Notes under the pieces: generated by a model
Database searches by the model: none
Told to the model about the DNA's origin: nothing
Seen by the model: only the letters and a program-made list of their open reading frames with translations
Shown here: positions 8,906 to 18,820 of the stretch, piece after piece
Layout: the number at the start of each line of letters is the position of its first letter
Numbering within the stretch: position 1 is the first letter of the stretch
Program-made: the position numbers and the translations under genes
Assembly: GCF_009936375.1 (NCBI RefSeq)
Contig: NZ_AP022332.1
Coordinates: forward strand, 3,070,501-3,134,500
Direction of reading: 5' to 3'
DNA from: Methylosinus sp. C49
GTDB lineage: Bacteria > Pseudomonadota > Alphaproteobacteria > Rhizobiales > Beijerinckiaceae
Length of the DNA stretch: 64,000 nt

Positions 8906-9787
8906 TCAGCTGGCGCCGAGCGTCTTGCCGATCTTGGAGAGCCAGGAGCCCTGATGTTCCTCGGGCGCGACGCCGCCCGTCGCGAGCAGCGAATGCGCGT
9001 CCTTGTACCAGGACGAATCGGGGAAATTATGCCCCAGAATGGCCGCCGCCGTCTGCGCCTCATTGACGACGCCCATGGCGAAATAGGCCTCCGTCAACCG
9101 ATACAGCGCCTCCTCGGCGTGACGAGTGGTCTGATATTTGGCGAGAACGTCGTGGAAGCGATTGACCGCGGCCGCGTAATTTTTGCGCGTCAGATAGAAG
9201 CGGCCGACCGTCATGTCCTTGGCGGCGAGCTGATCACGCGCCACCTGGATCTTGTATTTGACGTCGGTCACATATTCCGACTTGGGGAATTTCTCGACGA
9301 GCTGGGTGAAGATGGCCAGCGCCTTCTCGGCGCTCTCCTGGTCCTGCATCACCGCAGGCACCTGATTATAATAAGACATTCCCGCGAGATAATACATATA
9401 GGGCGTGTCGGGAGAGGTCGGATAGAGGCCGATGTAGCGCTGCGCCGAGGCGACCGCGTCGTCATAGGCGGGCTTCTGATATTGCGCGAAAGTCTGCATC
9501 AGCAGGCCTTTGCGCGCCCATTGGGAGAAGGGATATTGCTTCTCGAGCTCGCCGAACTTCTTGGCGGCGTTCTCGTAATCATGGGCGTCCATGCGCGCGA
9601 GGCCCTGATTGTAAATATCCTCGGCCGGAATATCGGGCAGAATCTCGGTCTTGTATTTCTCGCCCGAGAAGAGACCGAAGCCGCTCGTGATGCTGTCCAG
9701 AATGTCGGCGCGAGCCGGCGCCGCCGCGAGCAGAGCGCAGGCGAGAACCGCGACGCGATAACGGGACGAGCGGAAAATCATCGGCAT
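8906..9787 (-). CDS. bamD: Outer-membrane protein assembly factor BamD
   Basis: The 293-residue protein consists of TPR-like repeats (DIYNQGLARMDAHDYENAAK, then LEKQYPFSQWARKG, YPTSPDTPYMYYLAGMSYY, and so on), the fold of BamD/ComL. It bridges BamA in the outer-membrane beta-barrel assembly machine. The start at 9787 has GAGG about 9 bases upstream. The N-terminus looks like a signal peptidase I signal (ALLAAAPARA then D) rather than a lipoprotein signal: the only Cys (residue 17) follows a very short hydrophobic run and lacks a good lipobox. BamD is normally lipid-anchored, so this is odd. Confidence 0.9.
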   Translation of the reverse strand: MPMIFRSSRYRVAVLACALLAAAPARADILDSITSGFGLFSGEKYKTEILPDIPAEDIYNQGLARMDAHDYENAAKKFGELEKQYPFSQWARKGLLMQTFAQYQKPAYDDAVASAQRYIGLYPTSPDTPYMYYLAGMSYYNQVPAVMQDQESAEKALAIFTQLVEKFPKSEYVTDVKYKIQVARDQLAAKDMTVGRFYLTRKNYAAAVNRFHDVLAKYQTTRHAEEALYRLTEAYFAMGVVNEAQTAAAILGHNFPDSSWYKDAHSLLATGGVAPEEHQGSWLSKIGKTLGAS

Positions 9788-10137
9788 GTGATCGACCTCA
9801 TCGGGCGTAGGCGGTTTACTTTCTGTAGACCAAATCTCCGGGACGCGCCACCCGGCCCGATCCACGATAAAAACAAGCGCGCGGGCCGCGCTCGCGAGAC
9901 AGTTCGGCGGCGGCCGGCGCCCGAGCCTCCCGCAATGCGGAACGCGGAATCGCCTTGCTGCGACGGCCAGATGACGGGCGAGTTCGGGCGACATTATGGC
10001 GGGCGTCGGGTTTCCGCAGACTGGCGCGGGCGAGCGCACGAAATACTCCCCGCGGCCCCTCCCATGATCGCATTAATGCCTAGGTAACACCCGCCCCTCA
10101 TGATGTGGGATAATTTCCCACGCAGGAGCGGAGCGCC
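9788..10137. promoter_or_regulatory. Divergent intergenic region, bamD / tadE-like
   Basis: A 350-base gap between divergent genes that should hold both promoters. lpxC, a frequent neighbour of bamD, is not here. The only clear element is the palindrome at 10105-10121, listed separately. No additional coding frame is credible. Confidence 0.3.
10105..10121. promoter_or_regulatory. Palindrome overlapping a -10-like box before the Tad-like genes
   Basis: GTGGGATAATTTCCCAC has perfect 6-base arms around a 5-base AT-rich centre. It contains GATAAT (10109-10114), close to a -10 hexamer, and ends 16 bases before the tadE-like ATG, which has AGGAG close by. A repressor binding here would block the promoter; alternatively it is an RNA hairpin near the ribosome site. 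Confidence 0.4.
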
Positions 10138-10650
10138 ATGACGGCCACATTGGGAGCATGTGAGAGGCGCGCCGCCTTCTCCGAATGTCGAAGCGGCGCG
10201 ACGGCGGTCGAATTCGCGTTCATCGCGCCGATTTTCATTTTGATCCTGGTCGTGTGGATCGATCTCGGCATGACTTTGCTCGAGCAGAGCGTGCTGGACA
10301 GCGCGACATTGCGGGCGGCGCGCAGCGTCAAGATCGGCGCGACGACGACGTCGACGGACTTCAAGACGACGCTCTGCGCCTATCTCTATGGCGTCGTCCC
10401 CTGCGCTTCGATCAAATATACGGTCCAATCGGGGACGAGCTTCTCCGCCCTTTCGACGACAATCACGACCGACAGCTCCAATGCGCTGACCAATACGAGC
10501 TTTTCCATCGGCTCGGGCGGATCGGACGTGCTGGTGCAGGTCGGCTTCACGCGCAAGCTGTTCGCGCCTTGGCTCTCCGCCGTCTTCGGCAAGAACGGCT
10601 ATCTGCTGATTTTGTCGACGGTCGCCTTCCAGAACGAGCCCTATTCATGA
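10138..10650 (+). CDS. TadE-like pilus assembly protein
   Basis: 170 residues. The N-terminal pattern is that of TadE pseudopilins: a short charged leader, then SGATAVEFAFIAPIFILILV with the conserved Glu after the cleavage point and a hydrophobic helix (about residues 20-45). The rest is Ser/Thr-rich and probably periplasmic. TadE-type proteins are minor pseudopilins of Flp/Tad pili. The last bases ATGA are shared with the next gene. No tadA, tadB, tadC, rcpA or flp gene is in the window, so the machine must be elsewhere or these proteins do another job. Confidence 0.82.
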   Translation: MTATLGACERRAAFSECRSGATAVEFAFIAPIFILILVVWIDLGMTLLEQSVLDSATLRAARSVKIGATTTSTDFKTTLCAYLYGVVPCASIKYTVQSGTSFSALSTTITTDSSNALTNTSFSIGSGGSDVLVQVGFTRKLFAPWLSAVFGKNGYLLILSTVAFQNEPYS

Positions 10651-11162
10651 GCCGCCCGCTTCGACAGGACGGCGGCGTCGCGCTCGTCGAATTCGCGCTG
10701 ATCGCGCCGGTCGCCCTCATGCTCACTCTCGGCGCCTTCGAGGCGACGCAGCTCATTCGCGCGAGCTGGAAAGTGCGGCTGGCGGCGCAGACCTTGGCCG
10801 ATCTCGTCTCCCAGCAGACGAACGTCTCCACGACGATCATGTCCAATCTCTGCTCGGGCGCGCAATTGGCGCTTTCGCCGCTGACGAGCTCCGGCTTCAA
10901 AGCCGCGGTGACGAGCGTCGTCTATTCGAGCAGCGGCCGGGCGAAAGACTGGCAGGACACGAGCTGCGGCTCCGCCTCCGCGACGACCAATGCGCCGACG
11001 CTGGCGACGACCTACACGCCGACTTCCGGCGACAGCGCCATCGTGGTGCAGGCGACCTACGCCTATGCGGCCCCGGTCTCCTACGTGCTGCCCTCGACAT
11101 TCTCCTTCTCGGCGATCGCGGTCGCCAAGCCCCGCAACGGATCGAAGGTGACTCATGATTGA
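10647..11162 (+). CDS. Second TadE/TadF-like pseudopilin
   Basis: 171 residues beginning MSRPLRQDGGVALVEFALIA, again a TadE-type leader with Glu and a hydrophobic helix (about residues 10-35). A Ser/Thr-rich domain with two Cys follows. The ATG at 10647 overlaps the previous stop by 4 bases (ATGA), so translation is coupled. It resembles the first protein only in the N-terminal region. It overlaps the third gene by 8 bases, making a tight three-gene operon. Confidence 0.8.
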   Translation: MSRPLRQDGGVALVEFALIAPVALMLTLGAFEATQLIRASWKVRLAAQTLADLVSQQTNVSTTIMSNLCSGAQLALSPLTSSGFKAAVTSVVYSSSGRAKDWQDTSCGSASATTNAPTLATTYTPTSGDSAIVVQATYAYAAPVSYVLPSTFSFSAIAVAKPRNGSKVTHD

Positions 11163-12162
11163 GCCGATATCGACAATCGCCCGCTTCCGCGCGGATCGTC
11201 GCGGCGCGGCGGTGCTGCTGTTCGCCGCAGTATTGCTGCCGCTCGCTCTGCTGATCGGCGCCGGCGTCAATCTGGCGAGCGCCTTCGCGACTCGCTCACG
11301 ATTGCAGAACGCTGTCGATCAGGCGGCCTTGGCCGGCGCGACCGCCTATGTCTCCTCCTCGACCAGCGCCGCCGCCGTCACCGCCGCCAAAGCCTATATG
11401 GCCGGCGCCGTCGCGCTTCTGTCGAATTCCTCGACCTCGGTCAGCTATTCGGCGACGACCTCGACGGCCAGCTCCAGCAGCTCGACTGCGGCCTATATCG
11501 TCACGGTGACGGCCTCGGCCACGGCGAAGAGCCAGATGCTGAGCGCCATTATGGCCAATGCGCCGATATCGGTGACGGCCACGGCGAAAAACTTCGTCTA
11601 CACGGCGAGCATCGCCCTATCGCAATTCAACTCCAGCGCCTTGGACGCCAACACGCTCTATTATTACATCGTGCCGAGCGACGGCTCGACGCCCACGACC
11701 TCCAGCCTCACCAAGCTGTTCAGCAACAGCGGCGGCTCCACCTCCGGCACGATCAAAGTGACGCTCACCGCCGGGCAGAAATTGGGACTGGCGCTCTACA
11801 ATGTCACCGGCGGACGCGGCGGCTATGGGTCGAACGGCTATGGCGGCGCGCAGGGCTCGTCGCATTATTTCTATTCGCATTTGTCGCCGCCGAGCAAAAC
11901 CGCCTATCCGAGCGTGACGAAGAATTGCAGCCTTCAGGTCGTCACCAGCCTATCGTCGCTGGTCAGCGGCTCCTGCCTCTCCTCATTGCCGACCTATGCG
12001 GCGCTCAATTGCGCCTCGGCCGCGGGCAAGACGCTCTATTACGCCTGGAACGACATGGGCGGGAACACCGACGACTATGACTATAATGACGCGGTCATGT
12101 CGGTGGCATGCGCCGCCAATGATTCCACCGCCAAGGCGACCGGCGTCGTGCTGACCAATTGA
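11155..12162 (+). CDS. TadG-like protein with C-terminal DUF4114-like motif
   Basis: 335 residues. The N-terminus (RFRADRRGAAVLLFAAVLLP, then NAVDQAALAGATAY) is the Tad-like/TadG N-terminal anchor and helix. The middle is extremely Ser/Thr/Ala-rich, followed by a Gly/Tyr-rich loop near residue 225. The C-terminal segment WNDMGGNTDDYDYNDAVMSV resembles the Asp-rich core of DUF4114, a putative Ca-binding module of surface proteins and adhesins. The C-terminal match is by eye and moderately sure. It is probably an envelope-anchored, surface-exposed protein made with the two TadE-like proteins. Confidence 0.72.
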   Translation: MIEPISTIARFRADRRGAAVLLFAAVLLPLALLIGAGVNLASAFATRSRLQNAVDQAALAGATAYVSSSTSAAAVTAAKAYMAGAVALLSNSSTSVSYSATTSTASSSSSTAAYIVTVTASATAKSQMLSAIMANAPISVTATAKNFVYTASIALSQFNSSALDANTLYYYIVPSDGSTPTTSSLTKLFSNSGGSTSGTIKVTLTAGQKLGLALYNVTGGRGGYGSNGYGGAQGSSHYFYSHLSPPSKTAYPSVTKNCSLQVVTSLSSLVSGSCLSSLPTYAALNCASAAGKTLYYAWNDMGGNTDDYDYNDAVMSVACAANDSTAKATGVVLTN

Positions 12163-12180
12163 GGGAGCGGCGCCGCGCGA

Positions 12181-12987
12181 TCAGCTAGCGGCCGCCGCGC
12201 GCTCGCGCTGGCGCACGCGCTCCGGCACGAGGTCCCAGCGCGTCTTGAACAGAGTGTCGCAAATGCCGGGCGTGCCGAAGCCGTCGGAAAAGCTCACATT
12301 GCCGCGCGTGTGGTGGAAGCCGTGCGCCGTGCTGGAGGTGAGATGATCGAGCGCGCCGTTGAGCCGCCTGCGCCAGCCCTTCGCCGCGGGATCGCGGAAG
12401 GCGAGGCCGAAATCATAGCCCGAATGCTCATAGAGCCCGCCGAGCGCGCCGAGGCTGGTCATCCACAGATGAAAAGCGACGCTGGCGCCGCCGCCGCCGA
12501 CGAGAACCAACGGCAGCAGATAGGGCAGCACGATCTCGAAGAAGAAATCCGCGCCGGACTGATAGCAGGCGCTGATCGCCTTGCTGGCGCCGGTCTGATG
12601 ATGCAGCGCATGGCCGAGCCGATTCATCATCGCCGGATGATGCAGCAGATGGCGATGCGCGACATATTGCACGATGTCGTGGCCGATCAGCATGCCGATC
12701 ATGGTCCAAACGAGCGCGGTCCAGGAGAGATGCGGGGCGCCGATGAAGCCGAGGCCGAAATATTCCACCGCCAGCATGGAGGGCAGGAGTATCGCCGTCT
12801 GATTGAACAAAACGCGCGGCAGCAGCTCGCGATAGCTCATGCGATCGAGGTCGCGAACCTTGAAGCGCTTCAGCCGGCCGGTCGAATCACACCATTCGAA
12901 AGCGAAACCGATCCCGTGGAACGCGACCATCTGCGCGGCCCAGGCGAGAAAGGAGAGAGGGATATATCCGAATGGTTCGAGCGACAT
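12181..12987 (-). CDS. Fatty acid hydroxylase / sterol desaturase superfamily membrane protein
   Basis: 268 residues with several membrane helices and the diiron histidine clusters of the superfamily: HDIVQYVAHRHLLHH (about residues 108-122), LGHALHHQTG and HGFHHTRGN. Members use O2 and two irons to hydroxylate or desaturate lipids. Substrate unknown. The start at 12987 was chosen over a 60-codon upstream extension because the hydrophobic N-terminus begins here; the ribosome site is weak. It converges with the Tad-like operon. Confidence 0.83.
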   Translation of the reverse strand: MSLEPFGYIPLSFLAWAAQMVAFHGIGFAFEWCDSTGRLKRFKVRDLDRMSYRELLPRVLFNQTAILLPSMLAVEYFGLGFIGAPHLSWTALVWTMIGMLIGHDIVQYVAHRHLLHHPAMMNRLGHALHHQTGASKAISACYQSGADFFFEIVLPYLLPLVLVGGGGASVAFHLWMTSLGALGGLYEHSGYDFGLAFRDPAAKGWRRRLNGALDHLTSSTAHGFHHTRGNVSFSDGFGTPGICDTLFKTRWDLVPERVRQRERAAAAS

Positions 12988-13258
12988 AGATAGGCGGACT
13001 CCGATCGGGAGATCCGTTCGTCGCGCCGGCCGCAATCCGCGCGGCGAACAGAGATAATTTTTCGTCCTATAGCCGAGTTCATGGCGAATTTCTAGTCGAT
13101 GTGGCGCGGCCCCAAGGCTCTGAATTCGGACGAGCAGCGCCGGCCGCGCTCGCGCTGCTCCGCCCATCCCGCCGTCCCCGCGCTGGACGCCGAATCTCGG
13201 CTCGCGCTATCACCACGCCGCTGAAATGCGACGCCCCCCTCGAAGGAAGTGACCTCCC

Positions 13259-13960
13259 GTGATCCCCTGGACCCTGCTCGATACGGCCCCCGTCCCCGGC
13301 GGCGCGGAGGAGCTGCGGCTCAAGCGGCGGGGCGCGGAATTCTCCATCATGCTCGGCAATAATGAGCTGATGAACAGCCGCCTCAGCGGCTCGGAGGAAG
13401 CGCTGGCCACGCTCGCCTGCGCGAAAATCGCCGATCGGGCGCAGCCGCGCGCGCTCATCGGCGGCCTAGGCATGGGCTTCACCTTGCGCGCCGCGCTCGG
13501 CGCCCTCGGGGCGAAGGCGCAGATCACCGTCGCCGAGATCGTCCCCGCCGTCGTGGCCTGGGCCCGGGGGCCGATGGCGGAGATTTTCGGCGACAGCCTG
13601 ACCGACCCGCGCGTGCGCATAGAGGTGGAGGATGTCGGGCGGGCGATCCGCTCTGGCCGCGGCTACTATGACGCCATTCTCCTCGATGTCGATAATGGCC
13701 CAGAAGGCCTCACGCGCGACGCCAATGGCGGGCTCTATGGCGAGGAGGGACTGCGGGCGGCGCGCGCCGCGCTGCGTCCGGCCGGCGTGCTGGCCGTATG
13801 GTCCTGCGCGCCGGATCGGGCGTTTTCCGCGCGGCTGCGCAAGGCCGGCTTCCGCGTCGAGGAGGCAAAGGCGCGCGCCCATCGCGGAGTCGGCGGCGCG
13901 CGCCATGTGATCTGGCTCGCCACACGCGTCGATTTGCGGACGCGAGGGGGCGATCCGTGA
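13259..13960 (+). CDS. Spermidine synthase-like SAM-dependent protein
   Basis: 233 residues with a Rossmann methyltransferase/SpeE core: ALIGGLGMGFTLRAAL (about residues 64-79), VAEIVPAVVAW for the acidic end of strand 2, and YYDAILLDVDNGPEGL. It is short for a true spermidine synthase and lacks the N-terminal beta-domain, so polyamine synthesis is uncertain; a methyltransferase role is possible. The GTG start at 13259 has AGGAAG upstream. Its stop overlaps the next start (GTGA). Confidence 0.75.
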   Translation: MIPWTLLDTAPVPGGAEELRLKRRGAEFSIMLGNNELMNSRLSGSEEALATLACAKIADRAQPRALIGGLGMGFTLRAALGALGAKAQITVAEIVPAVVAWARGPMAEIFGDSLTDPRVRIEVEDVGRAIRSGRGYYDAILLDVDNGPEGLTRDANGGLYGEEGLRAARAALRPAGVLAVWSCAPDRAFSARLRKAGFRVEEAKARAHRGVGGARHVIWLATRVDLRTRGGDP

Positions 13961-14265
13961 CGCGCAAATCGACGGAGGCCGAGCCTTTTTTCTGGTGGGA
14001 AGGCGAAACTCTTGTGGTCAACATATTGGGACGGCCGGCCGCCAGTCGCGACGCCATCGGCAAGCCCCGAGGCCATCAGCTCGAGGTCAGCGTGACCACG
14101 GCGCCGCGCCGAGGCCGGGCGACCGATCACATGGTGCGCTTTCTCGCCGGCGAATTCGGCGTCGCTCCCTCGGCGATCGAGGTCGTGTTCGGACGCATGA
14201 ACGTCAACAAGCAATTGCGGATCACGGGGCCGCAAAAGCTCCCGGGTCCATTTCGGCGATCATGA
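13957..14265 (+). CDS. DUF167/YggU-family protein
   Basis: 102 residues with the family pattern: LVVNILGRPAASRDAIGKPR, then HQLEVSVTTAPRRGRATDHM (usually GKAN), FLAGEFGVAPSAIEVVFGRM and a K/R-rich end. The function of the family is not established. The GTG start overlaps the upstream stop by 4 bases, so it is probably co-translated with the SpeE-like gene. Confidence 0.85.
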   Translation: MTRKSTEAEPFFWWEGETLVVNILGRPAASRDAIGKPRGHQLEVSVTTAPRRGRATDHMVRFLAGEFGVAPSAIEVVFGRMNVNKQLRITGPQKLPGPFRRS

Positions 14266-14410
14266 GCGCGACGGGGCGCATTCATCTGGCCGCAGCGGGC
14301 GACGGCCCCCTTCCCCTTCCGCAGATTCTCGTCTAACACACGGCCGACCGCCGGGCCGGGCCTCTCGCCCCGCTCGATCTCGTCTCTAGGGAGGGCGCGC
14401 TGGACCTTGG

Positions 14411-14435
14411 AAGGGCTGCAGCGCGGCCTTTTTTT
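14411..14435 (+). terminator. Intrinsic terminator or attenuator before carB
   Basis: AAGGGCTGCAGCGCGGCCTT folds into a GC-rich hairpin (one bulge, one G-U pair) followed by seven T. It lies about 145 bases after the DUF167 stop and 92 bases before the carB ATG. It may end the upstream operon or act in the carB leader. Confidence 0.55.
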
Positions 14436-14526
14436 GTGCGCGCCGGCGCCGCGACAGACGACAAGACGCGCGCTCTCCCCCATTCTGGGGAGCGTCCCGC
14501 GACGAAAGGATGACAGACGGACCGAC

Positions 14527-17500
14527 ATGCCGAAGCGAACAGACATCTCGACCATTCTGATCATCGGCGCCGGCCCCATCGTCATCGGCCAGGCCTGCGA
14601 ATTCGACTATTCCGGCACTCAGGCCTGCAAGGCCCTGCGCGCCGAGGGCTATCGAATCGTCCTCGTCAATTCCAATCCCGCGACGATCATGACCGATCCC
14701 GATATGGCGGATCGGACCTATGTCGAGCCGATAACGCCCGAGATCGTCGCCAAGATCATCGAGAAGGAGCGTTACGCCGCGCCCGGCGGCTTCGCGCTTC
14801 TGCCCACAATGGGCGGCCAGACGGCGCTCAATTGCGCGCTTTCGCTGAAGCGCATGGGCGTGCTCGACAAATTCGACGTCGAGATGATCGGCGCCAACGC
14901 CCAGGCCATAGACAAGGCCGAGGATCGCGAATTGTTCCGCGAGGCCATGACCAAGATCGGCCTCGCGACGCCGCGCTCGCGTCTCGCCAACGCCACCGAC
15001 GTCAAGACCTCCGACAAGGCCAAGCGCAACGCCGAGATCGCCGAGATCGAGGTCTCCGCTCTCTCCTCCGAGGAGAAGCAGGGTAGAATCGCCGAAATCC
15101 GCCGCCGCTGGGAGGCGGAGGAGCCGGAGCGCAAGCGGCGCTACATTTCCAAGGGCCTGACCGAGGCGCTCGAGGCGCTGGAGGATATCGGCCTGCCGGC
15201 GATCATCCGCCCCTCCTTCACCCTCGCTGGCACGGGCGGCGGCATCGCCTATAACAAGGCGGAGTTCATCGACATCATCGAGCGGGGCTTAGATGCCTCG
15301 CCGACCACCGAAGTGCTCATCGAAGAGAGCGTCATCGGCTGGAAAGAGTACGAGATGGAGGTCGTCCGCGACAAAGCGGACAATTGCATCATCGTCTGCT
15401 CGATCGAGAATATCGATCCGATGGGCGTGCATACGGGCGATTCCATCACCGTCGCCCCTGCCCTGACGCTGACCGACAAAGAATATCAGATCATGCGCGA
15501 CGCCTCGCTCGCCGTGCTGCGCGAGATCGGCGTCGAAACGGGCGGCTCGAATGTGCAATTCGCCGTCGATCCCGCCACCGGGCGCATGATCGTCATCGAG
15601 ATGAATCCGCGCGTGTCGCGCTCCTCGGCGCTGGCCTCCAAGGCGACGGGATTCCCCATCGCCAAGGTCGCCGCCAAGCTCGCCGTCGGCTACACACTGG
15701 ACGAGATCGCCAATGACATAACGGGCGGCGCGACGCCCGCCTCCTTCGAGCCGACGATCGATTATGTCGTCACCAAGATTCCGCGCTTCGCCTTCGAGAA
15801 ATTCCCCGGCGCCGAGCCGATTCTGACGACAGCGATGAAATCCGTCGGCGAGGCCATGGCGATCGGACGCAATTTCGCCGAATCGCTGCAAAAGGCGCTG
15901 CGCTCGCTGGAGACCGGCCTCTCCGGCCTCGACGAGATCGAGATCGACGGAATGGGCCGCGGCGACGATATGAATGTGCTGCGCGCCGCGCTCGGCACGC
16001 CGACGCCGGATCGGCTGCTCGTCGTCGGCCAGGCGCTGCGGCTCGGCATGGATCCGCAGGAGATTCACGAGGCCTGCAAGATCGACCCCTGGTTCATCGC
16101 GCGGATCGAGGAGATCGTCGCGCTGGAGGCCAGAGTGCGCGCCTTCGGCCTGCCCAAGGACGCCGATAATTTCCGCGCCCTGAAATTCGCCGGCTTCTCC
16201 GATGCGCGCCTCGCGACGCTCACCGGCGCCGGCGAGAAGGAGGTGCGCGCGGCGCGGCGGGCGCTCGACGTGCGGCCGGTCTATAAGCGCATCGACACTT
16301 GCGCGGCGGAATTCGCCTCCCCCACCGCCTATATGTATTCGACCTATGAGACGCCCTTCCTCGGCGCGCCGGCCAATGAGGCGCGGCCTTCCGCCGAGCG
16401 TAAGGTGGTCATTCTCGGCGGCGGGCCGAATCGCATCGGCCAGGGCATAGAATTCGACTATTGCTGCTGCCACGCCTGCTTCGCGCTCGCCGACGCGGGC
16501 TATGAAACCATCATGATCAATTGCAATCCCGAGACTGTGTCGACGGATTACGACACCTCCGATCGTCTCTACTTCGAGCCGCTGACGGCCGAGGATGTGG
16601 AGGAGATTTTGGACGTAGAGCGCAGCAATGGGACATTGCATGGCGTCATCGTCCAATATGGCGGCCAGACGCCCTTGAAGCTCGCCCATGCGCTGAGCTC
16701 TGCGGGCCTGCCCATTCTCGGCACGCCCGTCGATTCGATCGACCTCGCCGAGGATCGCGACCGTTTCAAGCGCCTGCTCGACAAGCTCGGCTTGAAGCAG
16801 CCGAAAAACGGCATCGCCTATTCGGTGGAGCAGTCGCGGCTCGTGGCCGGCGAGCTCGGCCTGCCTCTGGTGGTGCGGCCCTCCTATGTGCTGGGCGGAC
16901 GCGCGATGGCGATCATCCGCGACCAGAATGCGCTCGACGATTATCTGCTCGGCACGCTGCCGAGCCTCGTGCCGTCGGACGTCAAGGCGCGCTATCCCAA
17001 TGACAAGACCGGGCAGATCAACACGGTTCTCGGCAAGAATCCGCTGCTCTTCGACCGCTATCTCACCGACGCCATAGAGGTGGACGTCGATTGCCTCGCC
17101 GATGGCGAGGAGGCGGCCATCGCCGGGGTGATGGAGCATATCGAGGAAGCGGGAATTCATTCCGGCGATTCGGCCTGCTCGCTGCCGCCGCGCTCGCTGT
17201 CGGCCGAGATGGTGGCCGAGCTCGAGCGGCAGACGATCCAGCTCGCCAAGGCGCTCGGCGTCATCGGGCTGATGAACGTCCAATATGCGCTGAAGGACGG
17301 CGAAATTTTCGTGCTGGAGGTCAATCCGCGCGCCTCGCGCACGGTCCCCTTCGTCGCCAAGGTGGTCGGCGCGCCCATCGCCAAGATCGCGGCGCGGATC
17401 ATGGCCGGGGAGAAGCTCTCGGCCTTCACTTTGCCCTCCCGCGCGCCGAATCACGTCGGCGTGAAGGAATCGGTCTTCCCCTTCGCGCGCTTCCCCGGCG

Positions 17501-18021
17501 TCGACACCGTGCTCGGGCCGGAAATGCGCTCGACCGGCGAGGTCATCGGCCTCGACCGCAGCTTCGAGGCCGCCTTCGCCAAGAGCCAGCTCGGCGGCGG
17601 CACCAAGGTGCCGCGGCAGGGAACGGTCTTCGTCTCGGTGCGCGACGCCGACAAGCCGCGCGTCATACCGGCGGTCCAGCAGCTGGCGAGCCTCGGCTTC
17701 ACCGTGGTGGCGACGGGCGGCACGGCGCGCTTTCTGCAGGAACAGGGCGTGCCGGCGCAAAAGCTCAACAAAGTGTCGGAAGGGCGCCCGCATATTGTGG
17801 ACGCCATCAAGAACGGCTCGGTTCAGCTGGTGTTCAACACGACCGAAGGCGCCCAGGCGCTGGCGGATTCTCGTTCCTTGCGCCAAGCTGCGCTATTGCA
17901 TAAAGTCCCCTATTATACGACTCTGGCCGGCGCGATCGCAGCAGTCCAGAGCATCAGGGCCTATGTATCGGGAGATCTCGAAGTCCGCGCCCTTCAGGAC
18001 TATTTCGCGTCGAATGCGTGA
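14527..18021 (+). CDS. carB: Carbamoyl-phosphate synthase large subunit
   Basis: 1164 residues, longer than the approximately 1073 of E. coli. It contains two ATP-grasp halves (first begins [21 protein letters not shown]; second begins [19 protein letters not shown]) and a C-terminal MGS-like allosteric domain ([20 protein letters not shown] onward). The enzyme makes carbamoyl phosphate for arginine and pyrimidines with CarA, which is not in the window. The extra length includes a Lys/Glu/Arg-rich insert around residues 155-205 in the first half, a feature I associate with alphaproteobacterial CarB. The start at 14527 begins the conserved MPKRTDI sequence. Confidence 0.97.
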   Translation: MPKRTDISTILIIGAGPIVIGQACEFDYSGTQACKALRAEGYRIVLVNSNPATIMTDPDMADRTYVEPITPEIVAKIIEKERYAAPGGFALLPTMGGQTALNCALSLKRMGVLDKFDVEMIGANAQAIDKAEDRELFREAMTKIGLATPRSRLANATDVKTSDKAKRNAEIAEIEVSALSSEEKQGRIAEIRRRWEAEEPERKRRYISKGLTEALEALEDIGLPAIIRPSFTLAGTGGGIAYNKAEFIDIIERGLDASPTTEVLIEESVIGWKEYEMEVVRDKADNCIIVCSIENIDPMGVHTGDSITVAPALTLTDKEYQIMRDASLAVLREIGVETGGSNVQFAVDPATGRMIVIEMNPRVSRSSALASKATGFPIAKVAAKLAVGYTLDEIANDITGGATPASFEPTIDYVVTKIPRFAFEKFPGAEPILTTAMKSVGEAMAIGRNFAESLQKALRSLETGLSGLDEIEIDGMGRGDDMNVLRAALGTPTPDRLLVVGQALRLGMDPQEIHEACKIDPWFIARIEEIVALEARVRAFGLPKDADNFRALKFAGFSDARLATLTGAGEKEVRAARRALDVRPVYKRIDTCAAEFASPTAYMYSTYETPFLGAPANEARPSAERKVVILGGGPNRIGQGIEFDYCCCHACFALADAGYETIMINCNPETVSTDYDTSDRLYFEPLTAEDVEEILDVERSNGTLHGVIVQYGGQTPLKLAHALSSAGLPILGTPVDSIDLAEDRDRFKRLLDKLGLKQPKNGIAYSVEQSRLVAGELGLPLVVRPSYVLGGRAMAIIRDQNALDDYLLGTLPSLVPSDVKARYPNDKTGQINTVLGKNPLLFDRYLTDAIEVDVDCLADGEEAAIAGVMEHIEEAGIHSGDSACSLPPRSLSAEMVAELERQTIQLAKALGVIGLMNVQYALKDGEIFVLEVNPRASRTVPFVAKVVGAPIAKIAARIMAGEKLSAFTLPSRAPNHVGVKESVFPFARFPGVDTVLGPEMRSTGEVIGLDRSFEAAFAKSQLGGGTKVPRQGTVFVSVRDADKPRVIPAVQQLASLGFTVVATGGTARFLQEQGVPAQKLNKVSEGRPHIVDAIKNGSVQLVFNTTEGAQALADSRSLRQAALLHKVPYYTTLAGAIAAVQSIRAYVSGDLEVRALQDYFASNA

Positions 18022-18176
18022 CCTCGCGCCGCGCGAATATAAGTGAAGGCCGCCGCATCCGCGGCTCGTTCATGTCGAGGAAGTCCGACCGTCCGCCGCA
18101 GCTTTCGCTGGTCCGGGGGCGCGGGGAATTTTATTGGCCGGGTCTGGACGCATCCGGGAGCGAAAGAGCAAGAGAC

Positions 18177-18653
18177 ATGGTGGACAAGGTGCCTATGACC
18201 GCCGCCGGCTACGCGACTCTCGACGAGGAGCTGCGTCAGCGCCAGCAGATCGAACGTCCGCGCATCATTCAGGCGATCGCCGAAGCGCGCGCCCATGGCG
18301 ATCTCTCGGAAAACGCTGAATATCATGCCGCGAAAGAGGCCCAATCGCTGAACGAGGGCCGCATCGCCGAGCTCGAGGACAAGCTCTCTCGCGCCGAGGT
18401 CATAGATGTATCCAAGCTCACCGGCAATACGGTGAAATTCGGCGCGACGGTCACCGTCGTCGACGAGGACACCGAGGAGGAGAAGGCTTATCAGATCGTC
18501 GGCGAGCCCGAGGCCGATGTGAAGAACGGCCGCGTCTCCATCGCCTCCCCCATCGCCCGCGCGCTGATCGGCAAGAAGGCCGGCGACACGGTCGAGGTGA
18601 AGACGCCGGGCGGCGGCAAGAGCTATGAGATTTTGAAGGTCGCTTTCGTCTGA
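18177..18653 (+). CDS. greA: Transcription elongation factor GreA
   Basis: 158 residues, the normal size. The N-terminal coiled-coil finger carries [20 protein letters not shown] with the acidic tip residues that stimulate RNA polymerase cleavage of backtracked transcripts. The C-terminal FKBP-like domain includes [22 protein letters not shown] sequence. The start at 18177 (MVDKVPMT) is chosen over a long in-frame upstream extension because it matches family starts. It follows carB after 155 bases. Confidence 0.96.
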   Translation: MVDKVPMTAAGYATLDEELRQRQQIERPRIIQAIAEARAHGDLSENAEYHAAKEAQSLNEGRIAELEDKLSRAEVIDVSKLTGNTVKFGATVTVVDEDTEEEKAYQIVGEPEADVKNGRVSIASPIARALIGKKAGDTVEVKTPGGGKSYEILKVAFV

Positions 18654-18670
18654 GCGAAGACCAGCGCGCT

Positions 18671-18820
18671 CCCCTTCTCCCACTCGTGGGAGAAGGTGGC
18701 CCTCGCGTCAGCGAGGGTCGGATGAGGGCGCCTCCCGCAGTCCAATATCTCGATGAGCGGCATGGCCCCTCATCCGACCCCGCTTCACGGGGCCACCTTC
18801 TCCCGCAAGCGGGAGAAGGG
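18671..18820. repeat. REP-like long inverted repeat
   Basis: Left arm 18671-18730 and right arm 18767-18820 are inverted copies (CCTTCTCCC...GGGAGAAGG and TCGGATGAGGG / CCCTCATCCGA), each with its own small hairpin. The right arm is also found in variant form at 19464-19516. The left arm provides the likely ribosome site and start codon of the following gene. Confidence 0.85.

Noticed and set aside
15289..17886. 865-codon open frame antisense to carB
   Set aside because: Arg/His/Ala-rich, no recognisable domain, wholly inside a conserved gene on the other strand. High GC produces such frames.
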